Source: Geodermatophilus obscurus (GTDB taxonomy: Bacteria > Actinomycetota > Actinomycetes > Mycobacteriales > Geodermatophilaceae). From it: a DNA stretch of 64,000 bases. This document shows, one piece after another, positions 9,288 through 21,123 of this stretch. The number at the start of each line of letters is the position of its first letter. Position 1 is the stretch's first letter. The notes under the pieces were generated by a model that did no database searches, was not told the origin of the DNA, and saw nothing but the letters and a program-made list of their open reading frames with translations. The stretch spans positions 62,001-126,000 of the forward strand of contig NZ_FOWE01000001.1 in the NCBI RefSeq assembly GCF_900115395.1. Reading direction: 5' to 3'. The position numbers and the translations under genes are program-made.

Positions 9288-9476
9288 TCCGGTCGGTCGT
9301 CTCGTCCCCGTCGGGGAGCCTGACCGGACGCCGCCGAGTCGTGTCCGCACCAGCGGGCGCGAGCCGGGGACCCACCGCAGCACTGGGGTGAATCGCACCC
9401 GTCGAGCCCAGCTCGCCGGTGTGTAGGGCTCCTTCCCGCCCGAACCCGTCAGCTAACTCGGTAGGCGGCCGACGGA
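9288..9476 (+). promoter_or_regulatory. c-di-AMP riboswitch (ydaO-yuaA class)
   Basis: The conserved blocks of the ydaO-yuaA riboswitch occur in the right order: GGGGAGCCTGA (9314-9324), GAGCCGGGGACCCACCG (9361-9377), GGGGTGAATCGC (9385-9396), then AGGGCTCCTTCCCGCC with CGAACCCGTCAGCTAACTCG and GTAGGCGG (9425-9468). The terminal stem pairs GGTCGGTCGTC (from 9291) with CGGCCGAC (9466-9473). This class binds cyclic di-AMP and usually turns expression off at high ligand. In actinobacteria it typically precedes cell-wall hydrolase genes, exactly as here. Boundaries are approximate. The hairpin CGGAGAGTCTCCG at 9482-9494 could be part of the expression platform. Confidence 0.93.
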
Positions 9477-9495
9477 AGAAACGGAGAGTCTCCGC

Positions 9496-9570
9496 ATGCC
9501 CCGCCTCCGGGCCCCCGCGGCCCGCAGGTGCAGCCGCTCGCGCGCCCGTCGCGCCCCCGCGTCCCGCTGA
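9496..9570 (+). CDS. Possible 24-residue Arg-rich leader ORF
   Basis: An ATG at 9496 follows GGAGAG (9483-9488) at good spacing and opens a 24-codon frame, very rich in Arg and Ala, ending at TGA 9568-9570. It lies between the riboswitch and the transglycosylase gene, in a different frame from the latter. Its ribosome site is inside the hairpin 9482-9494, so folding could hide it. It may be a regulatory leader peptide or simply chance in GC-rich DNA. Confidence 0.2.
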   Translation: MPRLRAPAARRCSRSRARRAPASR

Positions 9571-9695
9571 CGCCGGCTCGCCCCTGCCCTGCCGCTCCCG
9601 GCGCGCACCGTGCCGCCGGGGGACCCGTGGACCGGACCACCCGCAGACCGCGCCGCACCGTGCGCGCGCACTCTCCCTCGGAGCACCCCACCCCC

Positions 9696-10601
9696 ATGCC
9701 CTCCCGTTCCCGCACCGCCGCCGCCGACGCGACCCCGACCGTCGAGGTCCCCGAGACGCCCGCCCCCGGCCGGGTCCGCGCCCGGCGCGGCAGCGCGCTG
9801 CTCGGCTCGCGCCGGCCGGCCCTGCTGCTCGGCGCCGCCGCCGCCGGTGCCCTCGTCGTCGGCGTGCTGAACACCGGCAGCCCCGCGGCCTCCGCCGGCA
9901 CCGACACCGTCACCGCGTCCATGAGCGTCGCCGAGCAGCTGGGCATCCCGCAGCAGCCCGCGGACGCCGTCCCCGTCGTCGAGGACGCCGACCTCGCGCC
10001 GCTGCAGGACCTCGCCGCCTCCCGCAGCCAGCGCGACGCGCAGGAGGCCACCGCCGCCCAGGCGCAGGCCGCCGCCGACCAGGCCGAGCGGGACCGCCTC
10101 GCCGCCGAGGAGGCCGCCCGCCGCGCCGCCGAGGAGGAGGCCGCGCGCGCCGCCGCCGAGGCCCAGGCCGCGGCCGAGGCCCGGGCCGCCGCGGAGGCGC
10201 AGGCCGCCGCCGAGGCCGCTGCGGCCGCGGAGGTCCCCGAGGAGGCGCCGGCGCCGGCGCCCGCGTCCGGCGGCTCGGCCTCCGGCTCCTCCTCCGCCGC
10301 GGCCCCGGCGAGCCGGGGCTCGTTCAAGGACTACGCGATGGCGAAGGTCGGCAGTGCCGAGCAGTTCTCCTGCCTGGAGAAGCTGTGGGGCAAGGAGAGC
10401 GGCTGGAACCCCGACGCGCAGAACCCGACGAGCACCGCCTACGGCATCCCGCAGTTCCTCGACTCCACCTGGGCCAGCACCGGCATCGCCAAGACCTCCG
10501 ACGGTTACCGCCAGATCGACGCCGGCCTGATCTACATCGAGGAGCGCTACGGCTCGCCGTGCGAGGCGTGGGCGCACTCGCAGGCCACCGGCTGGTACTA
10601 G
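9696..10601 (+). CDS. Secreted transglycosylase-like peptidoglycan hydrolase under riboswitch control
   Basis: From the ATG at 9696 the protein has 301 residues: an Arg-rich N-terminus, a hydrophobic segment at about 41-57 followed by ASA (65-67) as likely signal cleavage site, an Ala/Glu/Gln coiled coil (about 105-180), a Pro/Ser linker, and a C-terminal lytic-transglycosylase-like domain (208-301) with KESGWNP (probable catalytic Glu234) and YGIPQFLDSTW. Cys226 and Cys289 could form a disulfide. It resembles Rpf/SLT wall hydrolases that cut glycan strands during growth or resuscitation. A GTG at 9627, with GGGGGA upstream, is a plausible alternative start. The upstream c-di-AMP riboswitch ties its expression to envelope or osmotic status. 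Confidence 0.85.
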   Translation: MPSRSRTAAADATPTVEVPETPAPGRVRARRGSALLGSRRPALLLGAAAAGALVVGVLNTGSPAASAGTDTVTASMSVAEQLGIPQQPADAVPVVEDADLAPLQDLAASRSQRDAQEATAAQAQAAADQAERDRLAAEEAARRAAEEEAARAAAEAQAAAEARAAAEAQAAAEAAAAAEVPEEAPAPAPASGGSASGSSSAAAPASRGSFKDYAMAKVGSAEQFSCLEKLWGKESGWNPDAQNPTSTAYGIPQFLDSTWASTGIAKTSDGYRQIDAGLIYIEERYGSPCEAWAHSQATGWY

Positions 10602-10669
10602 GAGGACCCCGGTGCCCCCCACGCCTCGCTCCACTCGGCGCGGGCCCCTGCACCGGGGCCGTACCAGCA
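10602..10669 (+). repeat. Dispersed two-stem element, copy 1
   Basis: Begins on the base after the TAG at 10599-10601. Outer stem CCCCGGTGC (10607-10615) pairs with GCACCGGGG (10650-10658); an inner stem of the CCCACGCC / GGCGCGGG type encloses the loop TCGCTCCACTC. The shared 3' block GGGCCCCTGCA is at 10642-10652. Close relatives lie at 34581-34649 (+) and 30441-30505 (-), each directly after a stop codon. Likely a transcription terminator or a structured RNA family; there is no run of T after the stem. Confidence 0.75.
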
Positions 10670-10670
10670 G

Positions 10671-11315
10671 GTGACGGCACGGATCGTCCCGTCCGGTTTC
10701 GTCCGCGCGCACACGCAGGTGCGCCGGCCGTCGCTGGTCCCGGAGGTGCGGCTGCACGTCGCCGACGACGTCGTCGCCCTGTGGGAGGCGATGGAGGACG
10801 CCGCCGGCGGCGCCGGTGAGGACCCGCCGTTCTGGGCCGCCGCCTGGCCCGGCGGTCAGGCGCTGGCGCGCGCCGTCCTCGACGGGGCGGTGCCGGTGTC
10901 CGGGCGCCGCGTGCTCGACCTCGGGTCGGGCAGCGGGCTGGTCGCCGTCGCGGCCGTCCTCGCCGGTGCCCGGCACGTGCTCGCCAGCGACGTCGACCCG
11001 TTCTCCCGCACCGCGGTCGGTGTCAACGCGGGCCTCAACGGTGTCCGCGGCATCAGCGTCGTCGGCGACGTCCTGCACCGCGAGCCGCCGGCCGTCGACG
11101 TCGTCCTGGCCGGCGACGTCTGCTACGACCGCGAGATGACCGGCCGGGTGCTGCCCTTCCTCGACCGGGCGCGCGCCCGCGGGTGCGAGGTGCTCGTCGG
11201 CGACCCCGGCCGGCCGTACCTCCCGCACGAGCGGCTCGAGCCGGTGACCGTGCTCGACGTCCCCGAGACCGAGGGCCCCGGCGTGCGCCGGACCACGGTG
11301 TGGCGGCTGCCCTGA
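10671..11315 (+). CDS. Class I SAM-dependent methyltransferase, METTL20/21-like
   Basis: A 214-residue protein with the SAM-binding motif VLDLGSGSGLVAVAA at about residues 80-94, ASDVDPFS (adenosine-ribose acidic loop) and AGDVCYDREM, the latter typical of the METTL20/METTL21 lysine methyltransferase group (bacterial relatives act on proteins such as the electron-transfer flavoprotein). The FWAAAWPGGQALA segment before motif I is also typical. The actual substrate is not evident and no etf genes are near. The GTG at 10671 directly follows the repeat element; the ribosome site is weak (AGCAGG overlaps it), so the start is moderately uncertain. Confidence 0.8.
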   Translation: MTARIVPSGFVRAHTQVRRPSLVPEVRLHVADDVVALWEAMEDAAGGAGEDPPFWAAAWPGGQALARAVLDGAVPVSGRRVLDLGSGSGLVAVAAVLAGARHVLASDVDPFSRTAVGVNAGLNGVRGISVVGDVLHREPPAVDVVLAGDVCYDREMTGRVLPFLDRARARGCEVLVGDPGRPYLPHERLEPVTVLDVPETEGPGVRRTTVWRLP

Positions 11316-11357
11316 GCGCACGCCGGGCCGGCCGCCTGCCTGGGTAGGGTCGCCGCC

Positions 11358-12011
11358 GTGGCCGCCCCGCTCCCCGACGCGCCCGGCGCCGGCCGCGGGC
11401 GCCGCCCCCGCCGGACCTCCGGCGACGACCGGGAGCGCGCCATCCTCGCCACCGCCGAGGAGCTGCTCGGGCAGCGTCCGCTGAGCGACATCTCCGTCGA
11501 CGACCTGGCGCGCGGCGCGGGCATCTCCCGGCCCACCTTCTACTTCTACTTCCCGTCCAAGGACGCCGTCGTCCTCACCCTGCTCGACCGCGTCGTCGAG
11601 GAGGCCCGCGCGTCCCGCGCGGCGGCGCTGCGCCGGGCCGGCGACGACGTCCGGGCGAGCTGGCGGGGGGCGCTGGAGGCCGTCCGCGACACCTTCGCCG
11701 CGCACCGCGCGCTCACCTCGGCCGCCGCCTCGCTGTTCGCCTCGAGCGCCGAGGTCCGCGCGCTGTGGTCGGAGGTCATGGAGCAGTTCGTCGCCGAGAC
11801 GGCCTCGGCCATCGACGCCGAGCGGGCCCGCGGCGCCGCCCCGCCGGGGCCGCCGGCCCGTGACCTCGCGGTGGCGCTCAACTGGATGAACGAGCGCGTC
11901 ATCCACGTGACCGCCTCCGGGCAGCAGCCGGCGCTGGCCGAGGACGACCTGCTCGACGTGCTGCTCACCGTGTGGCTGCGCACGGTGTACGGCGGCGACG
12001 GGCCGCGCTGA
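11358..12011 (+). CDS. ethR: TetR-family regulator, EthR-like
   Basis: A 217-residue TetR/AcrR repressor. The N-terminal helix-turn-helix covers about residues 44-68 (ISVDDLARGAGISRPTFYFY), followed by FPSKDAVVLTLLDRV, and the C-terminal ligand domain has ALNWMNERVIHV, a pattern shared with EthR of Mycobacterium. The next gene encodes an EthA-like Baeyer-Villiger monooxygenase, the partner controlled by EthR, but here the genes are in tandem rather than divergent. TAGGGT at 11345-11350 lies 7 bases before the GTG, suggesting a leaderless mRNA. A perfect palindrome at 12030-12048 is its likely operator. Confidence 0.82.
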   Translation: MAAPLPDAPGAGRGRRPRRTSGDDRERAILATAEELLGQRPLSDISVDDLARGAGISRPTFYFYFPSKDAVVLTLLDRVVEEARASRAAALRRAGDDVRASWRGALEAVRDTFAAHRALTSAAASLFASSAEVRALWSEVMEQFVAETASAIDAERARGAAPPGPPARDLAVALNWMNERVIHVTASGQQPALAEDDLLDVLLTVWLRTVYGGDGPR

Positions 12012-12029
12012 CCGACGCGCTGTCGGCCG

Positions 12030-12048
12030 ACTCGACACCGTGTCGAGT
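12030..12048. promoter_or_regulatory. Probable EthR-type operator upstream of ethA
   Basis: ACTCGACA-CCG-TGTCGAGT is a perfect 8-bp inverted repeat with a 3-base centre, located 19 bases after the regulator's stop and 39 bases before the monooxygenase ATG. The TGTCGA half-site resembles the TGTCGA boxes known for mycobacterial EthR. Position and neighbour make the upstream TetR protein the obvious candidate to bind it. Confidence 0.7.
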
Positions 12049-12087
12049 ACCGTGGTGCGGGTCACCCCGGCCGGGACGAGGAGAGCC

Positions 12088-13590
12088 ATGACGGAGACCA
12101 CCACCCGCCACGTCGACGTGCTGGTCGTCGGTGCCGGCCTGTCGGGCATCGGCGCGGCCTGCCACCTGCAGCGGGAGTGCCCGGGCAAGAGCTACGCCGT
12201 CCTGGAGGCCCGCGAGGCCATCGGCGGCACGTGGGACCTGTTCCGCTACCCCGGGGTGCGCTCGGACTCCGACATGTTCACCCTCGGCTACTCCTTTCGG
12301 CCGTGGACCGACCCGAAGGCCATCGCCGACGGCGCCTCCATCCGCGAGTACGTCCGCGACACCGCCCGCGAGCACGGCGTCGACCGGCACATCCGGTTCC
12401 GCACGCGGGTGGTGGCCGCCGAGTGGTCCACCGAGGACTCGCTGTGGACGGTCACCGCCGAGCGCACCGACACGGGGGAGACGGAGACGTGGACCTGCGG
12501 GTGGCTCTCGGTCTGCTCGGGCTACTACCGCTACGACCAGGGCTTCCGGCCGGAGTTCCCCGGTGAGGAGCGCTTCGGCGGGCAGGTCGTGCACCCGCAG
12601 CACTGGCCCGAGGACCTCGACTGGGCCGGCAAGCGGGTCGTCGTCATCGGCAGCGGCGCCACCGCCGTCACCCTGGTGCCCAGCCTGGCCGCCGAGGCCG
12701 CGCACGTGACGATGCTGCAGCGGACGCCGAGCTACGTGCTGTCCCTGCCGGGCCGCGACCCGCTCGCCGAGCGGCTGCGCCGGCTGCCCACCCGCATCGC
12801 CCACCCGCTGGTCTTCTGGAAGAACGTGCTGGTCTCCACCGCGTCCTACCAGTTCAGCCGGCGCCGGCCGGAGGCGATGAAGCGGTTCCTCGCCTCGATG
12901 ACGCGCAAGCAGCTGCCCGAGGGCGTCGACGTGGCCCCGCACTTCACCCCGCCCTACGACCCGTGGGACCAGCGGCTGTGCCTCGTCCCCGACGGCGACC
13001 TGTTCGCCGCGCTGCGCTCCGGGAAGGCGTCGGTGGTCACCGACCGGATCGCGGAGTTCGACGAGACCGGCATCCGGCTGGAGTCGGGCGGGCACCTCGA
13101 CGCCGACGTCGTCGTCACCGCCACCGGCCTGGTCCTGCTGCCGATCGGCGGCATGCGGCTCACCGTGGACGGCCAGGACGTCGACCTGTCGCAGACGGTG
13201 TCCTACAAGGGCTTCATGGTCTCCGGCGTGCCGAACTTCGCGATGACGATCGGCTACACCAACGCCTCCTGGACGCTCAAGGCCGACCTCATCGCCCGCT
13301 ACGTGTGCCGGCTGCTGACCCACCTCGACCGCAACGGCTACGCCGCGGCCACCCCGCTCGCCCCGGCCGAGGGCGGCAGCGAGCCCTTCCTCGGCCTGTC
13401 GGCCGGCTACGTGCAGCGCAGCCTCACCGCGCTGCCCAAGCAAGGCTCGCGGGCGCCGTGGAAGCTCAACCAGAGCTACCTGCGCGACCTGCTGCTCATG
13501 CGGCGCGCCCCGCTGCAGGACGAGGGCATCCGCTTCACCCGCCCGGTCCGCGAACGGACGTCGGCGCTGTCCGGCGGGCGGGCCGCCTGA
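12088..13590 (+). CDS. ethA: Flavin-containing Baeyer-Villiger monooxygenase, EthA-like
   Basis: A 500-residue FAD/NADPH monooxygenase. FAD-binding GAGLSG is at residues 15-20; the Baeyer-Villiger fingerprint FGGQVVHPQHWP (FxGxxxHxxxWP) is at 163-174; the NADPH-binding GSGATA starts near 188. The family inserts oxygen into ketones to make esters or lactones; EthA also oxidises thioamides such as ethionamide. The start is the ATG at 12088, preceded by GAGGAGAG; the GTG at 12040 lies inside the operator and is rejected. It forms an operon with the SDR gene, whose ATG overlaps its stop (TGATG). Natural substrate unknown. Confidence 0.88.
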   Translation: MTETTTRHVDVLVVGAGLSGIGAACHLQRECPGKSYAVLEAREAIGGTWDLFRYPGVRSDSDMFTLGYSFRPWTDPKAIADGASIREYVRDTAREHGVDRHIRFRTRVVAAEWSTEDSLWTVTAERTDTGETETWTCGWLSVCSGYYRYDQGFRPEFPGEERFGGQVVHPQHWPEDLDWAGKRVVVIGSGATAVTLVPSLAAEAAHVTMLQRTPSYVLSLPGRDPLAERLRRLPTRIAHPLVFWKNVLVSTASYQFSRRRPEAMKRFLASMTRKQLPEGVDVAPHFTPPYDPWDQRLCLVPDGDLFAALRSGKASVVTDRIAEFDETGIRLESGGHLDADVVVTATGLVLLPIGGMRLTVDGQDVDLSQTVSYKGFMVSGVPNFAMTIGYTNASWTLKADLIARYVCRLLTHLDRNGYAAATPLAPAEGGSEPFLGLSAGYVQRSLTALPKQGSRAPWKLNQSYLRDLLLMRRAPLQDEGIRFTRPVRERTSALSGGRAA

Positions 13591-14429
13591 TGCGCCCCTA
13601 CGGCTTCACCGGCACCGCCGTCGTCACCGGCGCGGCCAGCGGCATCGGCGCCGCACTCGCACCGGCGCTGGCCGCCCGCGGCAACGACCTGGTGCTCCTC
13701 GACCGCGACGCCGATCGGCTCACCGCCGTCGCGGCGTCGGTCCGGGCGGCCTTCCCGGGCCGGGCGGTCGACACCCTCGTCGCCGACCTCGCCGACGCCG
13801 GGCAGCTCCGTGACGCCGCCGACGCGCTGGTCACCGGGCACGCCGGCACGACGCTGCTGGTGAACAACGCCGGCGTGGCGCTGGGCGGGCGCTTCGACCA
13901 GGTGACCCTCGAGGAGTTCGACTGGGTCATGGACGTCAACTTCCGCGCCGCCGTCCGGCTCACCCACGCGCTGCTGCCGGTGCTGAAGGCGCAGCCCGGC
14001 TCGCACCTGGTCAACGTGTCGAGCATCTTCGGGATCATGGCGCCGGCCGGGCAGGCGGCGTACGCGTCGAGCAAGTTCGCGATCCGCGGGTTCACCGAGG
14101 CGGTGCGACACGAGCTGGCCGACGACGGTGTCGGGGTCACCAGCGTGCACCCCGGCGGGATCGCCACCCGCATCGCCGAGAGCGCCCGGGTGGGCAGCGG
14201 CGTGGACCCGGCCGAGGCCGAGGAGGGCAAGCGGGAGTTCGCGCGGTTCCTGCGCTACCCGGCCGACCGGGCTGCGGCGCGCATCGTCACCGCCGTCGAG
14301 CGCAGGCGTCCGCGGCTGCTCGTCGGCGCCAGCGCCGTCGTCCCCGACCTGCTGGTCCGGCTGGCGCCCGGCTCCTACGGGAAGCTCCTCGCCGGGGCCA
14401 CCCGCCTGGCCGGTCAGCGCCGGTCCTGA
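13590..14429 (+). CDS. Short-chain dehydrogenase/reductase (SDR)
   Basis: A 279-residue NAD(P)-dependent oxidoreductase with the cofactor motif TGAASGIG near the N-terminus, NNAG mid-domain, and catalytic Ser plus YASSK (SSIFGI then YxxxK). The length fits a classical SDR with a short C-terminal hydrophobic tail. It starts by overlapping the stop of the monooxygenase gene by one base, so the two are translationally coupled. A plausible pairing is alcohol oxidation to a ketone, which the monooxygenase then oxygenates; this is inferred from context only. Confidence 0.85.
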   Translation: MRPYGFTGTAVVTGAASGIGAALAPALAARGNDLVLLDRDADRLTAVAASVRAAFPGRAVDTLVADLADAGQLRDAADALVTGHAGTTLLVNNAGVALGGRFDQVTLEEFDWVMDVNFRAAVRLTHALLPVLKAQPGSHLVNVSSIFGIMAPAGQAAYASSKFAIRGFTEAVRHELADDGVGVTSVHPGGIATRIAESARVGSGVDPAEAEEGKREFARFLRYPADRAAARIVTAVERRRPRLLVGASAVVPDLLVRLAPGSYGKLLAGATRLAGQRRS

Positions 14430-14445
14430 GCGCGCCGGGGTGTCG

Positions 14446-18454
<4,009 letters not shown>

Positions 18455-18517
18455 GCCGGCGTCCCCGTGGGTGCCCGCACCGGTCGTGCTCCCGGACCAG
18501 GGGCCGTCCTCCGCCGC

Positions 18518-18985
18518 CTACGGGTCGGTGCGCTCGCAGGTCAGCCGCAGGTCGTCCTCCCACGGGCCGCCGTCGCGCGACATGGTCCCCCGGACGTCGA
18601 GCCGGCTCCCGTCGGCGGCGACGGTGACGACCGTGCGCTGGGCGAACCCCGCCTGGTCGCGGTGCCACGACACCTGGCCGTCGTCGACCTCGACGGTGTA
18701 CCGGCGGGAGGTCGCCCGCTCGTCGAAGTAGACCATCGTGAAGGTGCCGGCGGCGTCGTCGGAGCCGATCACCGCCACCCCACTGGGGATCTCCGGCTCG
18801 TCGATCTCGGAGCGCATCAGCACGAAGGCGCCGCCCTCGTGCCACGCGAACGACGTGCGGCCGTGGAAGGTGGTCCCGGGCACCAGCGGGTGCGTGCCGG
18901 TCGTGCGCCACACGCCCACCAGCGGCGCCAGCGGTGCGAGAGCCGGGTTGGGTCGCTGCGCTTCGGAGCCGATCGCTGCCGTCAT
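18518..18985 (-). CDS. DUF1579-like beta-barrel protein of unknown function
   Basis: A 155-residue protein without signal peptide or membrane segments. Residues 15-50 (LAPLVGVWRTTGTHPL) and alternating beta strands through SFAWHEGGAFVLM and TFTMVYFDERATSRRYTV look like the lipocalin/nitrobindin-like barrels of the DUF1579 type, which often bind small hydrophobic ligands or haem; I see no definite haem-ligand histidine. The ATG at 18985 is 7 bases after a weak -10 (GACCAT on the minus strand). It faces argG tail to tail. Confidence 0.65.
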   Translation of the reverse strand: MTAAIGSEAQRPNPALAPLAPLVGVWRTTGTHPLVPGTTFHGRTSFAWHEGGAFVLMRSEIDEPEIPSGVAVIGSDDAAGTFTMVYFDERATSRRYTVEVDDGQVSWHRDQAGFAQRTVVTVAADGSRLDVRGTMSRDGGPWEDDLRLTCERTDP

Positions 18986-19057
18986 CCGCGGGATGGTCCC
19001 AGGCCGCCTCCGGGGACACCGGGGGACGGCCGGGTGACCTGCCGCGGACGGGCCCGG

Positions 19058-20395
19058 TCAGGTGCCGCCGCGGAGGGCGTCGACCGGCTCGATCCTGGCC
19101 GCACGGCGCGCCGGGAGGAAGCCCGCCACCAGGCCGACGACGGCGCCGAGCAGCGCGCCGCCGAGGGCGATCCGGGGATCGACCACCGGTGTCCAGTCCC
19201 GCACCACGGAGACGCCGAGGACCGCGAACACGCCGAGCGCCGCACCGATGAGGCCGCCCAGGAGACCGACGACGACCGACTCCGCGACGAACTGCCCGGC
19301 GATCTGACGCCCGGTCGCGCCGACCGCACGGCGCAGACCGATCTCGCCGACCCGTTCCACGACCGACAGCGTGGTCACGTTCGCGATGCCGACCCCGCCG
19401 GCGAGCAGCACGATCACCGACAGGACGACGAACACCTCGTTCACGTCGGCCTGCACGTCCCGCCCGAGCTCGGACCGGCCGTCCGGGGCGGCGACCTCCA
19501 GGCTGTCCGGGTCGTCGGGGGCCAGCGCCAGGGCGGCCTGGGTGCGCAGCTGGGGACCGGCCCCGACGGCGATGCGTGCCTGGGCGTCGCCGGGGGCGGG
19601 CAGGCCGAAGTCGGCACGCGCCGTCCCGGTGGGGAGGACGACCGCGCCGAGCAGCTCCGCGCGGGCGTCGACCGAGGCGAGGACGCCGACCACGGCGTAG
19701 TCGACGCCGTCGATGAACACCGAGGGCTGGGTGTCGACCCGGACGACCCCCAGCCGATCGGCGACCCGGGCGCCCAGGACCGCCACCCGGTCGGCCCGGC
19801 GGTCGTGTCCGGCGTCGAAGAAGCGGCCGGTGGACAGCTGCCCGCCCAGGGTGTCGAGCAGCTCGCCGGAGGCCGCGTAGACGGGGGGAGGGGCGCTCGG
19901 CGGTTGCGACGGGTCGTTCACCGGCACCGTCGTGACCACCGCGTCCGGCAGCGGCACCTCCGCCAGCAGCGCCGCCGACTCGATCCCGGCGAGCCGCTCC
20001 AGCCGGGGGACGGCGTCCCAGGGCAGCGCCGTCGCCGCGACGGTCGTCCCGCCGCCGGTGCTCGCCGTCCGCGGGGTGACGACGAGCTGGGTGACGGCGT
20101 CGGCGTCGAACTGGCGGGCGATCTGGGCGGCGGCGGTCTGGGCCAGGCCGATGGTGGCGACCAGCGCGGTGACGCCCAGCACGGTGCCGAGGATCGTCAT
20201 CACCAGGCGCCCGGGCCGGGAGCCGATGTCCGCGGTGGCCTCACCGAGCAGGTCGGTGAGGCGGAACCGGTCGGCCGGCGCGACCGGCGGGCTGCCGGGA
20301 GTCGGGACCGGCCGGGGGGAGCGACGCAGCCGGGCCGGCCGGCGGAGGCGGGAGGGGCGCCGCGGACGGGACGGCGGGGCGGCCAGGCCCGTCAC
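19058..20395 (-). CDS. ABC transporter permease, MacB/FtsX type
   Basis: A 445-residue permease with a long Arg/Pro-rich cytoplasmic N-terminus, a first membrane helix ([21 protein letters not shown]), a large extracytoplasmic domain of about 200 residues, and three C-terminal helices with the MacB/FtsX-type segment VVERVGEIGLRRAVGATGRQI. Such permeases do not carry substrates through the membrane like a pore but drive periplasmic partners. The GTG start overlaps the ATPase stop (GTGA), so the two are coupled. It is the last gene of a four-gene exporter operon. Confidence 0.88.
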   Translation of the reverse strand: MTGLAAPPSRPRRPSRLRRPARLRRSPRPVPTPGSPPVAPADRFRLTDLLGEATADIGSRPGRLVMTILGTVLGVTALVATIGLAQTAAAQIARQFDADAVTQLVVTPRTASTGGGTTVAATALPWDAVPRLERLAGIESAALLAEVPLPDAVVTTVPVNDPSQPPSAPPPVYAASGELLDTLGGQLSTGRFFDAGHDRRADRVAVLGARVADRLGVVRVDTQPSVFIDGVDYAVVGVLASVDARAELLGAVVLPTGTARADFGLPAPGDAQARIAVGAGPQLRTQAALALAPDDPDSLEVAAPDGRSELGRDVQADVNEVFVVLSVIVLLAGGVGIANVTTLSVVERVGEIGLRRAVGATGRQIAGQFVAESVVVGLLGGLIGAALGVFAVLGVSVVRDWTPVVDPRIALGGALLGAVVGLVAGFLPARRAARIEPVDALRGGT

Positions 20396-21123
20396 GCCGC
20401 CTCGCCCACGCGGCCGTCGGTCAGCCGGATGCGCCGCGAGGCCCGCCGCGCGACGTCGGCGTCGTGGGTGATGACCACCAGCGTCAGCCCGCCGGTGTGC
20501 AGCTCCTCGAACAGGGCCATGATCCCCGCCGACGTGGCCTGGTCGAGGTTGCCGGTCGGCTCGTCGGCCAGGAGCACTCGCGGGCGCGAGGCCACGGCGC
20601 GGGCCACGGCGACCCGCTGGCGTTCCCCTCCGGAGAGGGTGCCGGGCAGGAAGTCGATGCGGTGGCCGAGGCCCACCCGCTCCAGGGCCTCCCGTGCCCG
20701 GGGCTCCCGCTCGGCGCGCGGCGTGCCGTTGTAGAGCATGGGCAGCAGCACGTTCTCCAGCACGCTGCGCCGGGACATCAGGTGGAAGGCCTGGAACACG
20801 AAGCCGAGGTGCCGGGCGCGTAGGGCGGCCCGCTCGTCCTCGTCGAGCGCCCCGGTCAGCACGCCGCCTAGCCGGTACTCGCCGACCGTGGGCCGGTCGA
20901 GCAACCCGAGGACGTTGAGCATCGTGGACTTCCCCGACCCGCTGGGTCCGGTGACGGAGACGTACTCGCCGTCGGCCACGGACAGGCTGACGCCCTTGAG
21001 CGCCTGCACCTCCGGCGGCCCCGGGAACGAGCGGGTGACGTCCCGGAGCTCGATGGCCGGGACGGCGACCGCCGTCGGCTCGGTCACCGGGTCGGCGACC
21101 GGCGCCGGAGGGCCCGCCGTCAC
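20392..21123 (-). CDS. ABC transporter ATP-binding protein, MacB/LolD type
   Basis: A 243-residue ATPase with Walker A GPSGSGKST at 59-67, Q-loop region FVFQAFHLMSRRSVLENV, signature LSGGERQRVAVARA, Walker B VLLADEPTGNLD and the switch His in VITHDADVA. These are diagnostic of the LolD/MacB subfamily that pairs with FtsX-type permeases, encoded directly downstream. Its start overlaps the upstream membrane-fusion gene's stop by four bases. The first 22 residues are a Pro/Val-rich extension beyond the family core. Confidence 0.92.
   Translation of the reverse strand: MTAGPPAPVADPVTEPTAVAVPAIELRDVTRSFPGPPEVQALKGVSLSVADGEYVSVTGPSGSGKSTMLNVLGLLDRPTVGEYRLGGVLTGALDEDERAALRARHLGFVFQAFHLMSRRSVLENVLLPMLYNGTPRAEREPRAREALERVGLGHRIDFLPGTLSGGERQRVAVARAVASRPRVLLADEPTGNLDQATSAGIMALFEELHTGGLTLVVITHDADVARRASRRIRLTDGRVGEAA

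Noticed and set aside
10060..10240. GCCGCCGAGG-rich repetitive stretch
   Set aside because: Codes for the Ala/Glu coiled-coil part of the transglycosylase; repetition is due to protein composition.
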